From: Plakobranchus ocellatus
Taxonomy: Eukaryota; Mollusca; Gastropoda; Plakobranchidae
Direction: 5' to 3'
Length of the DNA: 23,642 nucleotides
Assembly (NCBI GenBank): GCA_019648995.1
Contig: BLXT01007646.1
Location: forward strand, 446,918 to 470,559
Within the stretch, counting starts at the first letter, position 1, and each line of letters begins with the position of its first letter. Made by a program: the position numbers and the translations under genes. The notes under the pieces are model-generated. The model searched no databases. It was not told the DNA's origin and was given only the letters and a program-made list of their open reading frames with translations. Shown here one piece after another: positions 22,501 to 23,642 of the stretch.

Positions 22501-23107
22501 TCTGGTTGTCAGTATAAAATTGTGTTCTTGAGCTGCTTTCTTTTTCCTTTGCATTTGCTAGAGAGTTGCGTCTATTGTGGCCTTGTAAAGCTTGTGCTCT
22601 ACTTACATCTTCCTCTTCAAGTTGCATCTCCACTGTCAAAGAATCAGCAAAAAGGTTTGAATTTTTTTTCTGCTGAGCATCATTATGCCTGTGATAGCCT
22701 GTAGATGTTTCTTCAGGGGAACATGTTGTTTCTCCAGCACTTATGGCACTTTCCTCAAAGGACTGGTTAGAAACTGATGTGTTACCATCATGACTTTTTT
22801 TACATCTGATCAATGAGAGTTTCTTCCTCTTTTTAGACTTAAAATCCTCATAAACTGCTGGACGTTTTATATCTAATTTCTTACTGTTGAAGTATGATGA
22901 GCTTGTTTCTTGTACCTCGACAATCATAACATCATCTTCAATATCACTACTGCTTTGCTCAAGCTGATTTTTAAGACTGTCACATTTAGCAGAAGTGTGT
23001 CTTGCTGCTGCTTTTTGAAACATGGATGAAATGGTTTGCATCTTTCCACAAGAATTATTTAATTTGCCTGTTTTAGAATTTGCTTTTGATCTTCCCTTAA
23101 CTTCCAT
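4484..23107 (-). CDS. FAN1: FAN1, Fanconi-associated nuclease 1 (13 coding exons, gene-level entry)
   Basis: Structure-specific 5' flap endonuclease and 5'-3' exonuclease acting in the nucleus in interstrand crosslink repair and replication-fork processing (known for the family). Joining exons 22156-23107, 21625-21765, 20794-21004, 18672-18806, 18267-18365, 17805-17939, 16920-17148, 13314-13475, 12750-12918, 11641-11837, 7255-7353, 6384-6512 and 4484-4589 (all reverse complement) gives 2764 nt, 921 complete codons, with GT-AG borders and matching phase at every junction. Order: disordered N-terminus (1-275), SAP/DNA-binding region (about 276-470), TPR-like helices (about 500-690), VRR-NUC (about 690-921). 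Catalytic residues aligned to human E834, D960, E975 and K977 are E749 (HAEGS), D874 (GFPDL), E889 and K891 (CEVKG), so the nuclease looks active. The last exon ends in a donor, so a short terminal exon lies downstream (candidate 1265-1281). The N-terminal UBZ finger is absent. Identification is near certain; exon edges were set by eye from splice signals plus alignment to the human protein as I remember it. Confidence 0.97.
4590..6383 (-). other. FAN1 intron between coding exons 12 and 13
   Basis: 1794 bases with gtgaat donor and tatag acceptor. AT-rich; short open frames at 5672-5884 (+) and 5960-6184 (-) show no recognisable domain. Nothing else seen. Confidence 0.7.
6384..6512 (-). CDS. 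FAN1: FAN1 coding exon 12: VRR-NUC core with catalytic Asp
   Basis: Acceptor ttgtctttccag, donor TTCAAG then gtgaat; 43 codons in phase 0 (residues 844-886). [14 protein letters not shown] matches human LGGPVLSGVCRHLA, and [11 protein letters not shown] matches human RGGLPDLVVWN. Asp874 is the metal-binding aspartate of the PD-(D/E)xK fold (human D960). Confidence 0.97.
6513..7254 (-). other. FAN1 intron between coding exons 11 and 12
   Basis: 742 bases, AT-rich, gtaagt to tttccag. I see nothing in it beyond A and T runs. Confidence 0.75.
7255..7353 (-). CDS. FAN1: FAN1 coding exon 11
   Basis: Acceptor tgatactgtag, donor ATAAAG then gtaagt; 33 codons in phase 0 (residues 811-843). The reading frame was chosen by the flanking phases: [17 protein letters not shown] corresponds to human WHEQEGRVASLVSWDRF. 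The two longer open frames over this interval are chance. It is preceded by a 4.3 kb intron, the largest in the gene. Confidence 0.93.
7991..8012. repeat. (AG)11 microsatellite
   Basis: Eleven AG units followed by GGGGTG. In the FAN1 transcript it reads (CT)n. Confidence 0.95.
9155..9183. repeat. Poly-C run interrupted by two unknown bases
   Basis: Sixteen C, two N (9171-9172), then eleven C. The Ns mark an unresolved homopolymer in the assembly, so the true length is unknown. On the minus strand this is a G run, able in principle to form a quadruplex. Confidence 0.95.
9829..10661 (+). pseudogene. Decayed non-LTR retrotransposon reverse transcriptase (3' part)
   Basis: Read on the plus strand, opposite to FAN1, with several stops and frameshifts. 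The frame at 9841 gives [15 protein letters not shown], resembling the region around and after the RT catalytic Y-A-D-D motif (the YADD itself is lost: [10 protein letters not shown]). Next come a Lys-rich stretch like the RT thumb (about 9950-10110; I-E-I-K-I-N, then T-Y-L-S-Q-S-I-T-E), and at 10197 S-Y-G-stop-E-S-W-T-L-K-K, the usual YGCESWTLKK with Cys mutated to TGA. A block like [15 protein letters not shown] follows (about 10245-10315), then a piece resembling the C-terminal DRERW segment (about 10520-10550). It ends in a run of 17 A (10645-10661), a possible poly(A) tail. The clade (Jockey/CR1/RTE type) cannot be settled by eye. Not functional. Confidence 0.72.
10662..11640 (-). other. 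Remainder of the intron between FAN1 exons 10 and 11
   Basis: AT-rich sequence. One 62-codon open frame at 10865-11053 (+) resembles nothing I recognise and has no neighbouring coding context. Nothing else seen. Confidence 0.55.
11641..11837 (-). CDS. FAN1: FAN1 coding exon 10: first catalytic glutamate
   Basis: Acceptor taaatacccag, donor GTAGAA then gtaagt, phase 1 to phase 0. Residues 745-810. [20 protein letters not shown] aligns with human [20 protein letters not shown]; Glu749 is the equivalent of catalytic E834. [18 protein letters not shown] aligns with human ACQAFPLDLCTDSFFTSR. Confidence 0.97.
11838..12749 (-). other. FAN1 intron between coding exons 9 and 10
   Basis: 912 bases, gtcaga to acccag, AT-rich with A and T homopolymers. 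Nothing recognisable. Confidence 0.75.
12750..12918 (-). CDS. FAN1: FAN1 coding exon 9: entry to the nuclease domain
   Basis: Acceptor ctttttcacag, donor CCTCAG then gtcaga (weak), phase 0 to phase 1. Residues 689-744. [14 protein letters not shown] corresponds to human VEELALAHYRRSGF, immediately before the first catalytic glutamate. Confidence 0.95.
12919..13313 (-). other. FAN1 intron between coding exons 8 and 9
   Basis: 395 bases, gtaaag to ttcacag. A run of A followed by ten G on the plus strand (13276-13297) lies close to the exon 8 donor; on the transcript it reads CCCCC-TTTT. Confidence 0.75.
13314..13475 (-). CDS. FAN1: FAN1 coding exon 8
   Basis: Acceptor ttttatgctcaag, donor CCCAAG then gtaaag; 54 codons in phase 0 (residues 635-688). 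[18 protein letters not shown] is nearly identical to human GLADPEVRTGHRLSLYQR. The segment links the TPR-like helices to the nuclease domain. Confidence 0.97.
15249..15591 (-). pseudogene. Possible relic of a BED-like zinc-finger transposon gene
   Basis: A minus-strand frame opens at 15591 and runs 45 codons (includes [19 protein letters not shown]). A one-base shift near its end leads to another long stretch: [19 protein letters not shown], then stop, then [20 protein letters not shown] and [12 protein letters not shown]-x-n-D-x3-KALCT-x-CN is like the start of BED-type or ZMYM/hAT-associated fingers (C-x2-C ... H-x-n-H), with the second x mutated to a stop (15390-15392) and the usual first His replaced. 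It looks like a dead gene fragment from a DNA transposon. The match is by pattern only, so moderate to low confidence. Confidence 0.33.
16412..16425. repeat. Perfect 14-bp palindrome GTCTAGATCTAGAC
   Basis: Reads the same on both strands. It is the longest of a set of TAGATCTA-centred palindromes in this window's noncoding DNA (also 3014-3025, 7795-7806, 7898-7909, 9285-9298, 14952-14962, 16291-16300). Confidence 0.8.
16920..17148 (-). CDS. FAN1: FAN1 coding exon 7: core of the TPR-like region
   Basis: Acceptor tatctttgcag, donor CAGCAA then gtgaga, phase 2 to phase 0. Residues 558-634. [20 protein letters not shown] and [11 protein letters not shown] match human [20 protein letters not shown] and [28 protein letters not shown] matches human SRGRWWDRLALNLHQHLK, one of the longest conserved blocks. 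Confidence 0.97.
17149..17804 (-). other. FAN1 intron between coding exons 6 and 7
   Basis: 656 bases, gtttgg to tttgcag; AT-rich, nothing recognisable. Confidence 0.75.
17805..17939 (-). CDS. FAN1: FAN1 coding exon 6: TPR-like helices
   Basis: Acceptor ttctcatacag, donor GTCAG then gtttgg (weak), phase 2 to phase 2. Residues 513-557. Includes [18 protein letters not shown], equivalent to human GNWEEAKELAQCAKRDWN, a helical repeat of the TPR-like region. Confidence 0.94.
17940..18266 (-). other. FAN1 intron between coding exons 5 and 6
   Basis: 327 bases, gtaagg to catacag; nothing beyond AT-rich sequence. Confidence 0.8.
18267..18365 (-). CDS. FAN1: FAN1 coding exon 5, with competing acceptors
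   Basis: Residues 480-512. The acceptor consistent with phase is ctctaag at 18366, giving [12 protein letters not shown], which aligns without a gap to human LSTVLLVNLGRM. A more usual-looking acceptor, ttccag, lies 7 nt inside the exon (first base 18358) but would give an immediate stop. Donor ATAAG then gtaagg. The exon ends at SREDVIR, equivalent to human DRDDLIR. Confidence 0.92.
18366..18671 (-). other. FAN1 intron between coding exons 4 and 5
   Basis: 306 bases, gtaagt to ctctaag. The open frame crossing it at 18336-18572 is a continuation of exon 5 sequence into the intron, not a gene. Confidence 0.8.
18672..18806 (-). CDS. FAN1: FAN1 coding exon 4: linker after SAP
   Basis: Acceptor tttatttcag, donor CAGCT then gtaagt (strong), phase 2 to phase 2. 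Residues 435-479. Ends in [12 protein letters not shown], matching human DEDAACGGQGQL, which fixes the frame and alignment. Confidence 0.94.
18807..20793 (-). other. FAN1 intron between coding exons 3 and 4
   Basis: 1987 bases, gttttt to atttcag. Very AT-rich. Open frames at 19922-20125 and 20399-20587 (-) show no domain or phase-compatible exon. Human and snail proteins align without a gap across this junction, so no exon is missing here. Confidence 0.7.
20794..21004 (-). CDS. FAN1: FAN1 coding exon 3: SAP domain
   Basis: Acceptor cttaattttag, donor ACAAG then gttttt (weak), phase 1 to phase 2. Residues 365-434. Contains [18 protein letters not shown], equivalent to human LELLSAPELKSLAKTFHL, the SAP helix-turn-helix that contacts duplex DNA. 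A Gly-rich turn (GSGGGHKG) then leads to AQAMMTRAKKFL across the junction. Confidence 0.95.
21005..21624 (-). other. FAN1 intron between coding exons 2 and 3
   Basis: 620 bases, gtaagc to ttttag. It contains two pieces with a coding look on the minus strand (21112-21321 and about 21335-21390), neither phase-compatible with the gene; see rejected items. Confidence 0.75.
21625..21765 (-). CDS. FAN1: FAN1 coding exon 2: start of the SAP/DNA-binding region
   Basis: Acceptor tgtgtttcag, donor G then gtaagc, phase 1 to phase 1. Residues 318-364. [15 protein letters not shown] matches human QKLYVRLFQRKLSWI, the most conserved block at the beginning of the DNA-binding module. It continues with a helical stretch ([14 protein letters not shown]) equivalent to human LTPVIEELTNAGFL. 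Confidence 0.95.
21766..22155 (-). other. FAN1 intron between coding exons 1 and 2
   Basis: 390 bases, gtttgt to gtttcag, AT-rich. The plus-strand open frame at 21931-22128 is not supported as a gene. Confidence 0.75.
22156..23107 (-). CDS. FAN1: FAN1 coding exon 1: disordered N-terminus, no UBZ finger
   Basis: Encodes residues 1-317 plus the first base of codon 318. Residues 1-275 are Ser/Glu/Lys-rich and predicted disordered. Visible motifs in order: a PIP-box-like stretch at 23-31 (MQTISSMFQ), an acidic-hydrophobic SIM-like stretch at 55-65 ([11 protein letters not shown]), an S-x-Y-F peptide at 70-76 (SSYFNSK), and a basic nuclear localisation candidate at 91-97 (SKKRKKL). The C-terminal part from residue 278 ([12 protein letters not shown]) aligns with human FAN1 HPYYLRSFLVVL, the start of the folded region. 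None of the cysteines forms the C-x2-C...H-x3-C pattern of a UBZ4 finger. Donor is weak (G then gtttgt). Confidence 0.93.
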
Positions 23108-23156
23108 AGCTGCTTCAATGATAGTCCATGAAATGAGAATCACGATTTGCAAGAAT
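23108..23156 (-). promoter_or_regulatory. FAN1 5' leader in the first coding exon, with a 4-codon upstream ORF
   Basis: An acceptor (ttttcattcaccag) ends at 23157, so 49 nt of leader precede the start codon at 23107. The leader contains an out-of-frame ATG at 23129 opening the tiny ORF Met-Asp-Tyr-His-stop (23115-23129), which ends 7 nt before the main ATG. The main start is in good context (GCT ATG G, purine at -3, G at +4). The frame stays open upstream to the acceptor without another in-frame ATG. If the upstream exon ends at 23243, an in-frame TAA precedes it, which supports this start. Confidence 0.6.
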
Positions 23157-23242
23157 CTGGTGAATGAAAACATAAAACATTATTAAAACTTAAAGCTTGT
23201 AAAATGCAGTTTAATTCAAAGTGGCCATGAAAAAAAATTTAC

Positions 23243-23642
23243 CTTGATTTTTATTTGAGACCGCATTTATCATGACACATGATAATAAAGCATCAACTCG
23301 ACCCAATATTAAAGGGATAAACAGTATTTGTGTTGGTACATAGATCTATTATAAATTTTGTTTCTTGTAGATGTAATACAGTGGTAAAAACAATGTGTCT
23401 TAAGCTTAACTGTAACTGAACTATACAGCACTCCTTCAAACCTTCAACTATCTCTCTTAATTCCACATTCTGCCTTAAGCAATGTCACATTGTGTGTGCC
23501 TGTCAGATTTTCACTGCGACATGCAGTTAGTTGCTTACTTTCCATTTTATGTTGCGGTAAGTGTAAAATGGTTGATTCTGGACCAATGGCATCCTTGCCA
23601 TCTCCGATCCAATTGCGCAAGACAAAGTCTGAGCTTGTCAAT
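23243..23642 (-). promoter_or_regulatory. Upstream side of FAN1: possible noncoding first exon and promoter
   Basis: A donor-like site, ATCAAG then gtaaat, places a possible 5' noncoding exon end at 23243, giving an 86-nt first intron (23157-23242). A second donor-like site (GGAAA then gtaagc) lies at 23539. ATTGG/CCAAT boxes occur near 23581-23616 but no TATA box stands out. An open frame on the minus strand runs from the window edge to 23444 (about 65 codons). I do not recognise it and cannot tell whether it is a coding exon, leader or chance. The transcription start is not determinable here. Confidence 0.3.

Noticed and set aside
23108..23173. Longer FAN1 N-terminus starting at 23173 (hydrophobic, signal-peptide-like)
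   Set aside because: The stretch crosses a good acceptor at 23157, so part of it is intron; a hydrophobic leader is also implausible for a nuclear nuclease.
1..23642. CRISPR array, bacterial operon, phage or defence island
   Set aside because: No regularly spaced repeats, no ribosome-binding-site-led gene runs, and spliced eukaryotic gene structure throughout.

Overview
This is a 23.6 kb piece of AT-rich animal nuclear DNA. Almost all of it is one gene on the minus strand, spread over many short exons separated by 0.3-4.3 kb introns. Joining the exons by reading phase gives a protein collinear with Fanconi-associated nuclease 1 (FAN1), a structure-specific DNA repair nuclease. A mollusc, perhaps a pulmonate snail, is my best guess. 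It rests on a tRNA-derived SINE, on repeated TCTAGATCTAGA-type palindromes that I associate with snail noncoding DNA, and on the divergence from vertebrate FAN1. It is inference only.

Layout, following the gene from high to low coordinates. 23157-23642 holds the 5' end (possible noncoding first exon and promoter side). Coding exon 1 (22156-23107, 317 codons) encodes a disordered N-terminus. Exons 2-3 (21625-21765, 20794-21004) encode the SAP/DNA-binding region. Exons 4-8 (18672-18806, 18267-18365, 17805-17939, 16920-17148, 13314-13475) encode the linker and TPR-like helices. Exons 9-13 (12750-12918, 11641-11837, 7255-7353, 6384-6512, 4484-4589) encode the VRR-NUC nuclease domain with all four expected catalytic residues (E749, D874, E889, K891 in my numbering). 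A tiny terminal exon at 1265-1281 (Ala-Ile-Gly-Ala-Glu-stop, followed by AATAAA) is a plausible but unproven C-terminus. The joined coding sequence keeps phase across all 12 internal junctions and would give about 926 residues, against 1017 in human FAN1.

The introns contain two copies of one tRNA-derived SINE (1639-1795, intact with a perfect 13-bp target-site duplication; 2020-2161, truncated at its 5' end), a decayed non-LTR retrotransposon reverse transcriptase on the plus strand (about 9829-10661), a possible relic of a BED-like zinc-finger transposon gene (15249-15591, minus), a (TC)25 tract in a longer polypyrimidine stretch, a short (AG)n, and a poly-C run interrupted by two unknown bases.

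The most interesting biology is in the FAN1 N-terminus. The UBZ ubiquitin-binding zinc finger found in vertebrate FAN1 is not encoded here. Motifs resembling the PCNA-binding and MLH1-binding peptides are kept in the same order, and a SUMO-interacting-motif-like sequence (acidic run then Val-Met-Ile-Val) lies just after the place where UBZ should be. There is no sign of bacterial genes, CRISPR arrays or an operon-type system.
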